Shown: piece by piece, positions 21,991 to 33,900 of the stretch | Numbering within the stretch: the stretch's first letter is position 1 | Layout of the letters: every line of letters starts with the position of its first letter | DNA from: Gnetum montanum | Taxonomy: Eukaryota; Streptophyta; Gnetopsida; Gnetales; Gnetaceae | Assembly: GCA_015680685.1 (NCBI GenBank) | Contig: MNCI01033535.1 | Coordinates: forward strand, 104,982 to 168,981 | DNA: 64,000 bases | Reading direction: 5' to 3' | Program-made: the position numbers and the translations under genes | Notes under the pieces: generated by a model | The model's input: only the letters and a program-made list of their open reading frames with translations | Database searches by the model: none | Told to the model about the DNA's origin: nothing

Positions 21991-22960
21991 ATGGTTTTGT
22001 GATCTTAGAGAAATTCTCTATAAATTACCAATAGTAACTAGTATGTGCAAGAAATAATTGAACATATTTTATAGTTTTTGGTTGATACGTGGCTCCTTGG
22101 ATGATCCTTATCCTTTTAGGGTCTACCTCAATGCCTCCCTACGAAATTTTTTATCCCAATACAATGCCTTATTTGACCATGAGATGACACTTTTGCCACT
22201 TTAGCCACAAGTTTCTTTCCACACATATTTTGAGTACTTGCTCAGTCTAGTGCAAGGATTTCTTGAATGTAGCACCATAAGTGGAGAAGTAATCCATAAA
22301 AACTTTCACTCCACTACCAATTTGTTGCTAAAAGATGCTTAAGACCAAGTGTTGGAAAGTGTAAGGAGTATTGCATAGACCAAAAGGCATCTTGAGATAT
22401 GCAGAGGTTCCCTATGGGCTTGTGAATGTTGTTTTCACCTAGTCTTTTGGTGAAATCTAGATTGTGCTATAATGACTATAACCATCCAAAAAACTATAAT
22501 AGCAATTCCTAGATATGGTGTCTAACACCTAATCAAAAAATGGCAATGGAAAATGATCTTTTAATGTTGTCATGTTTAACAGCCTGAAGTCGATACAAAC
22601 CCACCATTTTCCATCTTTCTTTGGAACTATCATGAGTGGGCTATTACTATCTACAATGGGAAAGGTGAACCTTGCCTTGAGGAGTTGTTCAATCTTCTCT
22701 TTGACAATCTACTTCAATTTTTAATTCAACTACCATTGTGGTTGCATCCTTGGCTTCATGGATGGATCAGTATAAATGTGATGCTAGCATATATATGGAT
22801 TAATTCCATTGAGTTCAAGATATGACTAGGCAAAGGTTGTTAGCCATCTGTTAACTACTTTCAACAATTTTTCTTTTTGCTCAAAAGCAAGTTTGGCATT
22901 AAATATGATTAGCTTGCCATTTTTCAAGAATGCATATTCTAGGCTAGCAAATAAATTTTT
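21991..22960 (-). pseudogene. Element D reverse transcriptase with pre-RT linker
   Basis: The linker (EYAFLKNGKLIIFNAKL..EQKEKLLKVVNRW, about 22830-22950) precedes RT. FLDGYSHYSTI lies at about 22455-22500, and the catalytic box FMDYFSTYG at about 22270-22305. The second Asp of the DD pair has become Tyr, while A (347-380) and C (about 44893-44925) still have MDDFS. Several stops and frameshifts are present. Integrase lies downstream and protease upstream. Confidence 0.8.
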
Positions 22961-23269
22961 TAACTTTAGGGGCTCTTATTTAAAATTCTCAAGGATCTCC
23001 AACTCTCCACAATTGATATCATCATTTTCATCATTAGAGAGTTGGTAATGAACTTGCTCTAGTTCATCCATGCCTACAGCATAAGTGCATGTCAGGCTCT
23101 CAATAGGTTCTATGCATATTATGTTGCTTTTAGAATTAGTGGTCAACCATTGGGTGCCCTCTTATTTTGTGGTTACTACATACAGACACCTTTAAATGTC
23201 TAATTCATGTGCACACTACCTATATGTGGAAATAGATTCTCATTTTATGGACCAAATTTTTTGCACCAA

Positions 23270-23800
23270 ATTGCACTTTGTATCACTATATGCAATGCAT
23301 GGATCTTGCTTATTGTTGATCTTTTTTAAATGCATTTTTTCTTAGATATTTTCAAGGATAGATCTCTAATGCCCATTCTTGCATAAATAGTGCTTATCCA
23401 TGCCCTTCCTATAATGATTGGGAAGTCCCCCTTATAGTTCTCAACCTTAATTACTAGTAAATTAGCAAGATAAGACCACCCACAAATGGTGGTCACAATA
23501 TCTTCTACTAGTCCCAATGGAATAGTAATGGATTGGTCTACTAATTCTAATTGGATATTGTTATCCTTGAGAGGTGGTAGGTTCTAGGCAGTATACATCT
23601 CATGGGAAATCAAATTAACACCAAAACCTAAATCAAGAAGAGATTTACATGGTTGATTCCCAACAATCTATAAATAGATAAGAGGACTTCCAAGATCAGC
23701 TAATTTTTTATGAAGGCTGCCAGCCTAGATCTAATCAGATACAACATGAGTGATCATAATAGTATGGATTTTGGATGGCATTTGGTTTGAAGGGTTTCGA
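23270..23800 (-). pseudogene. Element D protease
   Basis: Retropepsin-like. The open piece 23326-23517 has LVEDIVTTICGWSYLANLLVI and GDFPIIIGRAWIST, matching B (8092-8604) and H. The active-site region near 23620-23650 reads ..KSLLDLGFGVNLIS, so Asp-Ser-Gly has become Asp-Leu-Gly. Probably inactive. Confidence 0.75.
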
Positions 23801-26261
23801 ATGGAATGGTTTGTAAACGATGAGGTAGGTGTAGGGTGACTAGCTGCTTAAGTCTATGAGGGCTTAGTAGGGCTGTTGAATCAGAAAAATGGTCTTTTAT
23901 GAGCATGGGGTTTTGAACCACTTGGTTGATTAGCTAATTTTAGATTGATGGCCCTAGTAGCATTGCATTGCTATAGTTGGGTTTGAAGTTCACCTTGCAT
24001 TGATGGAGTAGGTAGCAGCTACGTTGAGGGTGGAGGAATAGGTGCAAGAATAGTAGGAGGATAAGGATGGAATCTAGTATCCATCCTAGAATGTGAAGAA
24101 AGAGTTCTATAATATTTTGGGGATAGTAGTGATGATGAAAAGGAAAAACATGACTAGAAGAGTCATGTGGAGACAAGGGTTGCTGAACATAATACCCATA
24201 TAGCTTTGTTTGTTTATAAGGAAACTGTTGTTTTGGCAATGGTAGTGCCCATGACTATGGTTGCTACCACTATTGATATTGATTATACAGTTATGGTGGA
24301 GTTCCACTTGGATAATATTTTTTTGCTAATGAAACTACCTAGGATTGCCTTGAGGATAAGACAATCTTATGGTTATTTATCTTTTTGTTAGTTGTCGATT
24401 CAGAGCATACACCCCAAACTCCTATAATTGTGACACAATGGGGCAACATCCCTTAGAATGTTCACATTGGTAGATGTCACACCCACCATCATCATCTAAT
24501 TTAGTTTCTACAACTTCTTCTACCATAATAATCTTGGCCTTATTCCTTTAATTGGCATGTTTAACTTCCTTCTTCCTCATGCAGTTACCATCACTAGTTT
24601 GTTCTTTCAACTCTTTAATAATTTTTAGAATAGCTTGAAATTTGCTATCCATAGAGTCCCAAAATTAAATTACCTTAGCTAAAATTTCATAGGTACAGCT
24701 TTGAATCAACACAGTTTTCTTATTCACCACCTCATCAAGTGGTGATTCCTCCTCATTATCATAAAATCAAACCTCTTATATTCTCTTGCACTTTCGTGTT
24801 TCCTCAACTCTCCTTCTTATTTTATTGCCTTCTCAATTACCCTTTGGATTTTATGGGCTCTTAATTTCAATAGTCTTCTTTGGGCATAGATCCCAAGAGT
24901 TCTTCTCATTTTAGAGTGAAGACCATCTATGATGTAATGAAGTTTTTCCTACTGAGAGTAACCATGGCCAGGACATTGATGTAATAAGGAATAATATTTA
25001 CCCATGGTAGCATCTAAGGAATCATGTATTCCTCGCTTCTAACCTTGGATTTTCCTTATTATATTAGACACTCAGGAGTATGTTTGATACTTATCATTGA
25101 ATAGTTCAAGCATCATACTCCATCTATAGATTGATTTTAGCTACAAGGACTGGTACTAGATTTTTTCTTCCTTAATGAGTGCCCTAGGAAACAACTTAAG
25201 ATTTTGCTAGTTATTTTCTATGTTTTATAAGGCACAGACATTCTAAAAAGCCTAAATATGGTTTTGTGGATTAGAGTTATATCCCCCCTCAAACTTGGAA
25301 TTTTTTTTCATATCCAATTGCTTAATCTTGCTATCTTTCATGTGCCTTGTCAAAATTCTCATTACCTCTACAATGTTTAGCATGCTTTGGATGATGAGCA
25401 AAGGCTCATCGTAGCCATGACCCTAGTGCCTACAATTTCCTATACTACCCCTTCTCTTGTGGTGATGGGCCTCTCTTGAATGCCTATACACTGGATCTTG
25501 ACTTACCTAATGGTCCCTACGATCTTCTCAATCTCGTTAGTCATCTCCATCATGAACTTGTCCCCTACAATTATGTTTGAAGCTAGAAGAGGAAGAAGCT
25601 AACAATGAAGGTCAAGAGGAAGGAGGACTAGCACCATCATGGTGCCTACCACCTCCTCTTTGATGGTTGTGGCTACGATCATATCATGTTGCTTACCCAC
25701 ATCCCTACCATGAACCTCCTCTTTGGATCCCCCTTTGTCATTAAATCCATTCTTTCCAAAACCAAGATTATGTACCATGGATTGCAAGTTTTAGTTTTGA
25801 CCTCCTTTACTGAAGTCAAAGAAAGAAGTCTCTCTATATGAAAAACCACTAAAGAAGGGTTCTCCATGATTGCTTTCGTGCATCAAGAATGGGGAATCAT
25901 TGGATCATGTTCCCTTCATAGAGTCATAATGCTACTCTAGCTATCAATCCCTCAAATGTTGTGCATTAATGGGGTGATAATCCCTAGCATCACTACCCTA
26001 CACAACATATTCAGCATGAAGTCCCTAGATGCCCAAAAACAAAAGAGTTTAGTGCCACATCACATAAATAGATCAATTGGATGACAACACAATGTTAACT
26101 TCCATGTCTTTCCACTACAATTATTCATATTGGTGTAGGATGAAGGTAAAATTACATACATACTCATTAGGATGAGCATATATCAATCTATATTGCTAGG
26201 GCACCTACTAGATTACTTTGTTAGACTTGGACGAAGAATCACTTCCATGAGAAGAAGACAT
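23801..26261 (-). pseudogene. Element D gag
   Basis: Start at ATG 26261 (MSSSHGSDSSSKSN). The central capsid-like part is at about 25080-25350. A knuckle-like GCDIYQCEHSKGCCP lies at about 24435-24490, and the PQQFPYKQTKLYGYYVQQPLSP tail at 23940-24240 parallels the tails in A, B, C, E and H. Many stops. The order PBS, gag, protease is intact. Confidence 0.75.
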
Positions 26262-26348
26262 GTTGTATTAGAAGATGAGAAATGTAGTGTGCTTTTCTAT
26301 AATTTTTGTAGCTATTTTGATGTATGATATGACTTTAGGGTTCATTCT

Positions 26349-26457
26349 TGCTATGTTAGATAATTTTTTACTAAGTCGTAGATAGTGCATGTGACAAACT
26401 AANTGCTATGTTAGATAATTTTTTACTAAGTCGTAGATAGTGCATGTGACAAACTAA
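26349..26457. repeat. Duplicated 54 bases flanking a single N (assembly join)
   Basis: 26349-26402 and 26404-26457 are identical, separated by one N at 26403. Every other pair of repeats in this window has diverged, so perfect identity around an N points to two contigs joined without merging their overlap. It inflates D by about 55 bases. Confidence 0.9.
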
Positions 26458-26460
26458 AGA

Positions 26461-26478
26461 TCCCTAGAAATAATGCCA
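26461..26478 (-). other. Element D primer-binding site (eroded tRNA-Asp type)
   Basis: The minus strand reads TGGCATTATTTCTAGGGA, one base from the LTR at 26480. It has seven differences from the tRNA-Asp complement, six of them transitions. Position and the shared GGGA and TGGC ends support the call. Confidence 0.65.
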
Positions 26479-26479
26479 A

Positions 26480-27389
26480 TGATGAGCAGCGAGTATATCC
26501 TATGCCCAACCATACTAATTACAAGTGTTCACAAGCAATCTAGTCAAATTTGGTAGACCTTAAGTTTCCAAGTACACTAGTTCTAGAAAGTGAAATCTAA
26601 TCATGACAATCATTGTCTTCTCAACTATACTTGTGAAGCTTAGTTTTATGGTTAAGTGCAATTGGGGCACATGTTTTTTTTATTATTTTATATTTTATTT
26701 ACCTACGATTGATAACAAGTTGAAACTAACTTTATTAACAAATTTAACTAATCTAATTGCTAATTAATAACTAACTATCCTAACATAAGCATCCCATCCT
26801 ACTTTTCGTACACATCCTGAACACATACAAAACTACTGGGTTACTAAGCATTAAGCACTACTAGGATTAGCAACTGCTATATTTTATGCTCAAAGTGGTT
26901 GTACTTATGTGTTTAATTTATTTAGCTTAATTAGTTAATTAATTAAAATATTACTTATCTTAATTAATTACATAGCCAATAAAAATGATAAATGCATAAA
27001 TAAATCATTAATATATTCCAAGTGTTACAAGGTTTGATCAAAAGGATCATCTTTATTGTCATTCATATTGCTATGCTCAAGTACATCAGAGCTCAAATAA
27101 AGATCCATATACTTTTTGACTCCTACTATGGACACTCAAAAAATATTCTAAGTCTTAATTGAACAAACTACAATAACTTCACTAAACTATTGAAAAACTT
27201 CCCCTTTTACATGAAGGAAGCATCATATTTATAGACTTTATTGTGGAGCTGCATCAATGGGGCCTCATAAACATAGCAAAAACCACATCAACGTGGCCCC
27301 ATTGACAAGGAAACACCACATAGATAAGGGCTCATGAACAAGGCCTTGTTGATGGGGGTCCATCAATGTGACACATTGATGCTTCATCA
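26480..27389 (-). repeat. Element D 5' LTR
   Basis: 910 bases, TGATGAGCAG to GATGCTTCATCA, followed by the ATTTC target copy at 27390-27394. Minus-strand TATA at 27226-27235. The U3 iterons (27245-27389) differ in detail from the 3' copy (14846-14975) although the rest aligns well. Confidence 0.9.
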
Positions 27390-27394
27390 ATTTC
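27390..27394. repeat. Target-site duplication ATTTC, right copy (element D)
   Basis: Identical to 14076-14080. It marks the right edge of the D insertion. Confidence 0.8.
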
Positions 27395-29608
27395 CTACCT
27401 ACTCTAGGCTATTTGCATTGAAGTGCAAGAGTTAGAAATCCTTAAATAAGAAAAGTTATTATATTCTCCTCTTCATGAAGCATAAAGGCTTTGGGCCAAA
27501 AGTCTTAGGATATGAGCTAGGCAAAGGTTTCTAATTAAATATTAAAAATCTTTCAAGGTCCATAAATGTCACAAATTTTACAAAAATTCAAAAAAATTTC
27601 TAAACATCTAAATGAAAACCAAAAATCCAAAAGAAATACAAGGATCCTCAGAATGTATATTTTATCTAAGTATCTCCCAAGGCCAAGTCTTAGTTACCCT
27701 CATTGTCAAAGGGACTCATCAATTGATCCTAGAATAACCTCACTACTATCATCAAATTATCCTTTAAATTATTTTAATGTTAAAAAATATGAAAAATTTG
27801 CCTAGTAAAAATTAAAATAATGTATATTTTAACCAAACATCTTTGAAGGCTAGGCCTTGATTACCCTCACTACGAAAGAGACTCACTAATAACTCTTGGA
27901 ATCACCTTATTATTATCATTTGATTATCCTAGTGATTCCAAAAAAGTCTTGGCAATAGCCTCATTACTAATATCCTCAACAGCTAAGGCACACATATCAT
28001 TGGAAGGATAGGTCTTAACTATGCCTCAGTGCACATCACTAGACTCAACTACTTAGTGCCATGGTCTCAACTAAATCCATAGCCTCACATGAACTTATGA
28101 ATCAAAATCAAAGATAGGAAATCCTTGCAAAAATCCAAAAGGTGTCCAAAATGGTCAAAAATCCATAAAAGCTTAAATTCCATAAAATTTTTGTAAAATC
28201 ATGTTTACGTTATAAGGTAAACCAAAAACCATGTTCATATCAAAATCTAATTAAAAATATTTATAAAATATTCAAGAAGCAAATTGGACAAAGTTTCCAT
28301 AATTCTAGAAATTCACCAAAGGATAGAAAATAATTTAGACAAGATTAAAATACTGATTTCCAAAAAAAAAAGATCGAAAATGATAAAAATCTAGCAGATT
28401 CACAACATAATAATCAAAATCATAAAAGAATAATAGAAAACCAAAAAGTGAAGAGGAGGAATAAAAATTCCACAACAATATAGGGTAGCCACATAAAAAG
28501 AAATATAAAATAATCTTTCTTACAAGATCTATAACAAAATAGGGTAGTTACATAGAAAGAAAAGTAGAATAAACTTTCTTACAAAATCCATAGCAAAATA
28601 GGATAGCTATATGAAAAGGGAACTAAATTAAACTTTCTTACTTGTGTTGGTAGGGCTTCTAAAATTTTCTTGCATCTTTCTTTTCCACCTAATGTTCTTA
28701 ATTTGTTTTTTTGCTTTGTTGAACTACTTGCACCCAAAACCCTTCTACAAATTGTGATTTGATGTATCTAAGGCCTCAACCTATTTATAAGAAAAAAATG
28801 GAAGAAATGGGGCCAAAATTGGTTTCAAAACAAAGAAGAAAAGGAAGAAAAAATCTTTTAGAAAAATGTGGTGAAATAATATTTTGCAAAAATGATGGTA
28901 GAAAACCAAACAATGGAAACAAGTAGTAGAAAACAAGCAATGAAAGAGGTGGTAAAGAAAAACAAAAAGGAGATGATGGTTTTTTAAAAAAATATGTAAG
29001 TTACATAAACTTTATATAGACTTATAAGCTTATATGCTTTTTACCTTTTTACTTTGTTTTATCTATCCTTATCTTACATGACATGAACTCCCTTGTTCTA
29101 AAACTACCTTTGACTTTTTTCTAAGTTTTATTTTGATCCTTTTTAAACATTTTTATTTTTTGTAAGTTTTTTTCTCATTTTTCCCCTATTATATAATACT
29201 CTCTATGTTCAAAGACTCATAACATGCACACTAAAACTCTAAATTAAATTCCATTTGAACCTATGAGATCCTTATCAAGTGCTATACCAAATCATATGCT
29301 AAAATCTTATCTAGGATTTACTTATCATAGTCACCTAGTTTAAATGCTAAAACTTTTATGATGTTTTTGGTAAGCTAAAAATGTGATATCTCAAGAATTG
29401 TAACGTTGATCTTAGTCAATGAAGGATAAAAGATAATGTTTTCAAACATCTCAGACATATTGGTAAGGTCATATTCTAGGTACAAAATCATTCTAAGGTA
29501 CTTCCTTAACAAAGCTAATTTATGTGATATTTAATTATAATTAAAAATCGTTCCAAATTATACTTTAATGACAAAAAGTAATAAGGGATATGACATGGGT
29601 AAAGTTAG
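27395..29608. other. Anonymous AT-rich DNA with small tandem duplications
   Basis: No coding motif seen. A diverged duplication of about 167 bases starts at 27652 and 27819 (shared AATGTATATTTT, ACCCTCAYT, CAAATTATCC-like blocks). About 28475-28645 holds roughly three copies of a ~65-base unit with ATAGGGTAG..ACAT and CTTTCTTAC. A minus-strand CTTATAAATAGGTTGAGGCC at about 28770-28790 looks like a TATA box, so part of this may be an old LTR or promoter. Confidence 0.35.
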
Positions 29609-30439
29609 TGATGAGTGGTTGGGTATTCCAACCTTAATCATACAAGTCACTAGTGTTCACACAACCAAATTGTAATCTGTGGATAGAAAATCTGAGTATA
29701 CTAGTAGTGGATGTTTAGTTCGTAATCATTGTCTTCTCATGTAGAGTTAATGAGATTCAAATTGTATGGTTTACCTCTTAGTGAGGCATATGATATATTG
29801 ATGTTGTTTAGATCAAATTAAACTAACTACCAACATGATAAAAGTGATTGTAAATTGTATGTTTAAATTTATTGAAAATATAAAGATATTCTATCCTATT
29901 GGCGATAAGAAACTATTCTTGGTTTGTTGTACATATCCTAGGGTGGTGTAGCCATTATTAGGATTACCAAGTAATTTCACTACTGAGTGAATCAAGAAAA
30001 GTCACTACTGGGTTACAAAATAGTGTAAAGTCATACTTATTCTACCTTACTAAGAGACATTCAAAAAGGAAAGCACTTAGAAAATGTAAATAACTTAATG
30101 AAAGTAAACATGATGAAAAGTAAAATTAAGCGAAGTGAGATGCTACAATGATAAAAAAATCTTAATATTTATTTCTATTTATGAATTTCATCCAAGAACA
30201 ATCTAGTCAAATAAAGATTATGTATACCCATTGTTCCCCACATTGCAATCATTCACTCTAACTCTAACTCTATCATGAAAACGAACTATAGGAATTCCAC
30301 TAAGTATTGGCCAAAAGTTGTCTTTTCTACATGATGGTAGGTTAGTATTCATAATCATAACCATGGTCCATTACATTGCATTTATAATTATGTATGTAGA
30401 GCTAAAATATAATAGATGGTAGACAAAAGGATTTTATCA
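29609..30439 (-). repeat. LTR at left edge of region E (subfamily of element C)
   Basis: 831 bases, TGATGAGTGG to GATTTTATCA. It aligns in reverse orientation with C's LTRs (39888-40777, 52260-52951), including the GTTGGAATACCCAAC-equivalent start and the GCATATGATATATTGATGTTG block. The minus-strand GTGGGGTTG directly outside it (30440-30448) is the PPT position. It differs strongly from the LTR at 36189-37129. Confidence 0.8.
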
Positions 30440-30687
30440 CAACCCCACAACTAACTGGAAACTCATCCTTGAGTCAAAACAAAAGGAAGATAGAGTTTTT
30501 GACAAAAATTATGAGGTTGTATACAAAATTTGATATGATTACTTATATACATGACTAACTCTACTATGAATGCCACATTGTGATTTTGAATGGTTTTTAC
30601 AAAATTATCATGGAGTGCATGATTAACACATATGAAGAAAATAACTCAAAATAAAACAAAATAAAAAAACAAGCTTGATGCAGTCTT

Positions 30688-31430
30688 TCATGTTCCATGC
30701 AGTGGTGGCTCCTCCACTGGTTTCTTTCCTTTATCATCAGACCTCTAAAATTAATATCTGTGAATTAGTACCCAGAGCTTCTATTTTTCTGATCTTGGAT
30801 CATGTACATTCTACGTTAATTTAGCAATATTTAGTGGAGTTGGTAACTCTTAGTAACATGGCAACTGTGGAAACATCTTGTTGGCTTTTACATACTAAGC
30901 CTCAAACTATCTTCATTCATCTTTAAAATCTCTACCTATTTTTCTTAATTCTTGGTAATCATTCATTCTCCTACTTAGGTTTGCTACACCATTTTTTTGA
31001 TCCTAGTAACTCACTTTAACCACTTAGAGTTCATATTTTGTAATGTAAAGCTTTTGTTGCGCATCCTCTCTATCTACAAAATCCTTTTTATATAATGTGT
31101 AGACCACAACTACCTACTACTCTAATTTTTTTTTGGGTGTTTCTACTATTAATATGGATAGGTTAGCATATCAAATATTTTCTAATCCCACATACTCTAT
31201 CAAGTCCTATATTTGAAGGTCTTTTTTTTTTTATCTTTTCTTTGGTGTACATAGACAAGGATGTCCAAGATAGGCTACCAATTAGGTATTTGCATTGCGA
31301 TGAAATTGATCTTGGCTTTAGCCATTTATATTTCCTTCTCATTAATCTACTTATACATGCCACCTAATCTTTGAAGTTCTCCTTTAGCTATTTATGCTTT
31401 TTCATCTCATTTTTCCACATGCTCATTTCT
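30688..31430 (-). pseudogene. aORF C-terminal fragment (region E)
   Basis: Stop near 30688. The minus strand gives VKANKMFPQLPCY.ELPTPLNIAKLT and VEEPPLHG, matching the C-termini of the aORFs in C (51830-52031) and D (15297-15692). Farther in, EMKKHK.LKENFKD near 31370-31410 matches C at about 51365-51410. The rest of the ORF is missing beyond about 31430. Confidence 0.65.
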
Positions 31431-32580
31431 CCCCCTTTTTGGTAATGTCCAAAACTTAAGAAAATGGATTAGTCAAAACCTTATGGATAAAGACTTCAAA
31501 TTAAGAGAAAGAGTAAAGGACTTAGTAAGAGATAAAGACTCAAGGACTCACAAGAAAATTCAATATCATTAACAACTTGTTAGGTATACAAAAATTTCAA
31601 GAGGAAGGACAAGGAATAAATATTTTAAAGTGCAAAGGAAAACTAGAAAGAGGTCTCCAAAAAATAGTAGGCATCTTGGCTGAATTGAAGGTTGTTCAGA
31701 TGAATATATCTTTGAAAATTATCAGATTTCTTTCTTACCTAAAATACGTCTTCATAAAGACATCTTTGCAAAGTCTTTCTAGTAGAGAAGACATCTCTCT
31801 TGGATGAAGGTTTGATGTAGAAATATGTCTTAACCTGAAAGAAGCATCTTCTATAACAATTACATAGTTATTGCATGAATTTCAAGGTGATTTTAGAAAC
31901 ATATTGGCTACAAGAAGACTTCATTCCATTGAGAAATGTGAAAGAATTATGTGCTATCAAGTGTCATTATCAATCAATGATTGTAATCACCATTCTCTTA
32001 TTATTGCTCCTCATTGTACTATCTTTTTTCTTTTGTAAGTAGTTAAAGTGAGCTATACCTCAAAGTACAAGGATCAACAAACTTAGTTACATTCATTCCT
32101 TATAATTGTTATTCTCTATTGTAGCCTTACAAGGTTAATGTACTTCTTGAGGGCAGGCATCTTTCTTGAGCTTGTTGGGATCCTGTAGGATTAAGTGTTG
32201 GTGTAGCACCATAACACTCCAGAGCAAAGATCAAGTTGTAAAGGTTATGGGATCCTACAAACAACATTCTAAGCTTGTTGAGACCTTGTGGGGTTGAGTG
32301 GGTTCATGGAGTTAAATCACATCAGAGTGAAGCTTAGAGCTTGTATAGGGTGTTGTACCCTTCCAACAACATTTGGAGAGAAACAAAGTCCAAAAGTGTG
32401 TTACTAAACTACCCTCTGAGTGTGGACTATCCAAGTTGGGGAACCATGTTAATTTTTGTGTGTGCTTTGTTTCAAAGAATTTTTAATTTGATGAACTTAT
32501 TTATTCCTCTATTCTAAGTTCAATGATCCACAACAACTGACTTGGTTAGGATCCTACACTATACTATACAAAATCATTAG
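31431..32580. other. Unrelated insertion of about 1.15 kb, possibly LTR-like
   Basis: Sequence with no counterpart in the other elements, sitting where the aORF and its leader should continue. It has repeated AAGACATCT/GAAGAC words (31755-31930). A diverged ~104-base duplication starts near 32168 and 32271 (AGCTTGTTGGGATCC / AGCTTGTTGAGACC). One edge carries AAAAAGGGGGAGA on the minus strand (about 31428-31441), a PPT-like string. It could be a fragment of a Ty1/copia LTR. No coding capacity is seen. Confidence 0.3.
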
Positions 32581-33540
32581 ACCCATAATTGCATGCAAGA
32601 GTGAGGTGAATAATGGGATGAAAAGGGATTATAAAGATTAGGATGTAAGGTACTTAATCATGTCCACAATAGGTTCATGTGTCAATTTTGATTAAAATGA
32701 CAATCATACCTATCTGTCCAAGTTTCAAACCAAGTCTATACTATTAACAGTAACCTTGCATAGATGTGTTCCTTCCTGTCTACCATCATGAGTCAAAAAT
32801 AATCAAAAAGAATAAACATCACTCCAAAAGGAGAAGAAAGAAGAAGAAGCAAGGAAGGAAGGACCTTATTTAGAGAGGTGCCTTCAAGCATGGGTAACAT
32901 GTCTTTCTAATCCTATAACTAGTGCTTGTAGCCCATTATTATATCTAAGGGATGTGCTTTGAATTTCCTCTTTTTTTTTCTCTCTCTCTCTTTCTCTTTT
33001 TTACTTTTTCTTTCTATCTCTCTTCTCATTTTTTTTCATGGGAATCACACCATGCAAAGACATGCTTCTTTTTTATTAGTCAATAATAGGAGTGATGGTA
33101 CATTCAATGAGGAGCCATAGATCATAAGAAGAAATTCAAGAAGAGAATCCAGCAAATCCCCTTGAGGTCACATCCTTTGTTATTCCCACTTGGTCATTCC
33201 CTCTTTCTTCAAGGCACACTGATTAGTAGTTAATTTTAGTTTCATGTAAGAAAAACCATATTTTTTTCATGATAAAAACCTCTTATTTAGAGAACTAGAG
33301 GGATGGATGATGTGGTTGCACTACTTTACACAATTATTTACCCAATCATCTTGATAGCGTAAGACAAAGACCCAACACATGGTGTTGACATCTACATTAT
33401 GATTGAAAATATTTTTATTAATAAAGATATAGTACATATTCATAAAACATAAAGGAAATAAATCAATAAAGAGAAAATTATAAAGAAGAGAAAAATAACA
33501 TGTTTTCTTTTTAAGGGGTTTAGACATGTTTCCTTATTTA
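32581..33540 (-). other. Conserved post-pol non-coding region (region E)
   Basis: Matches D around 18890-19770 and B around 6840-7530, including GCATGGGTAACATGTCTTTCTAATCC (32888-32913), CTAGTGCTTGTAGCCC and a T-rich block after GTGCTTTGAATT (32950-33045, with a TC microsatellite). No frame. Confidence 0.6.
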
Positions 33541-33900
33541 TTTTTCATTTTATTCCTAGTGTCTTCTTGTTTAACATCTTCTTTTGATGTATAGTGAAAG
33601 TGTAAGATGTTATCCGCTAAGTTCTCTTTTTGGTTCATTTTCTTAGGATAAGAACTAATAAGTGGATTGAATGTTTCCATGTATCTTTTGAAGGGTTTTG
33701 TATTCTCATTTTTGAGCCACTAGGTATCTTTTAGTTTAGTGGCTATTGTGTAGACTTGGTTTTGCACACACACTTATTTCTTATGTTTGTTGTGGATTGG
33801 TATAGGGATCATGTTAACACTTTGAACTTTCAACACATAACTACACCCTTTATCATTATTAGTAATGTATGAAATTTTCTATCTTTCCACAATGATAGGT
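33541..33900 (-). pseudogene. Remnant of protease/RT linker region (region E)
   Basis: Resembles D at about 23095-23310, the region between protease and RT: TTGAGCCACTAGGTATCTTTTAGTTTAGTGGC-like block and a CATAACTACACCCTTTATCATTA block equal to the end of the protease ORF. RT, RNase H and integrase are absent, since the next sequence downstream is the post-pol region. The protease core also appears to be lost. Confidence 0.5.

Larger units (their letters stand above)
14081..27389 (-). mobile_element. Element D: full-order Athila-type retrotransposon with extra coiled-coil ORF
   Basis: Two LTRs (14081-14975 and 26480-27389), ATTTC duplication and PBS. On the minus strand the order is gag, protease, RT, RNase H, integrase, non-coding spacer, internal TATA block, aORF, PPT. 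At 13.3 kb it is the most complete element here. All reading frames carry stops. The RT box reads FMDYFS and integrase has lost two of three catalytic acids, so it could not move by itself. A single N and duplicated 54 bases lie inside its 5' untranslated leader. Confidence 0.9.

Noticed and set aside
27566-27805. 79-codon plus-strand frame as a gene
   Set aside because: Part of a diverged ~167-base tandem duplication, and the second unit does not keep the frame.
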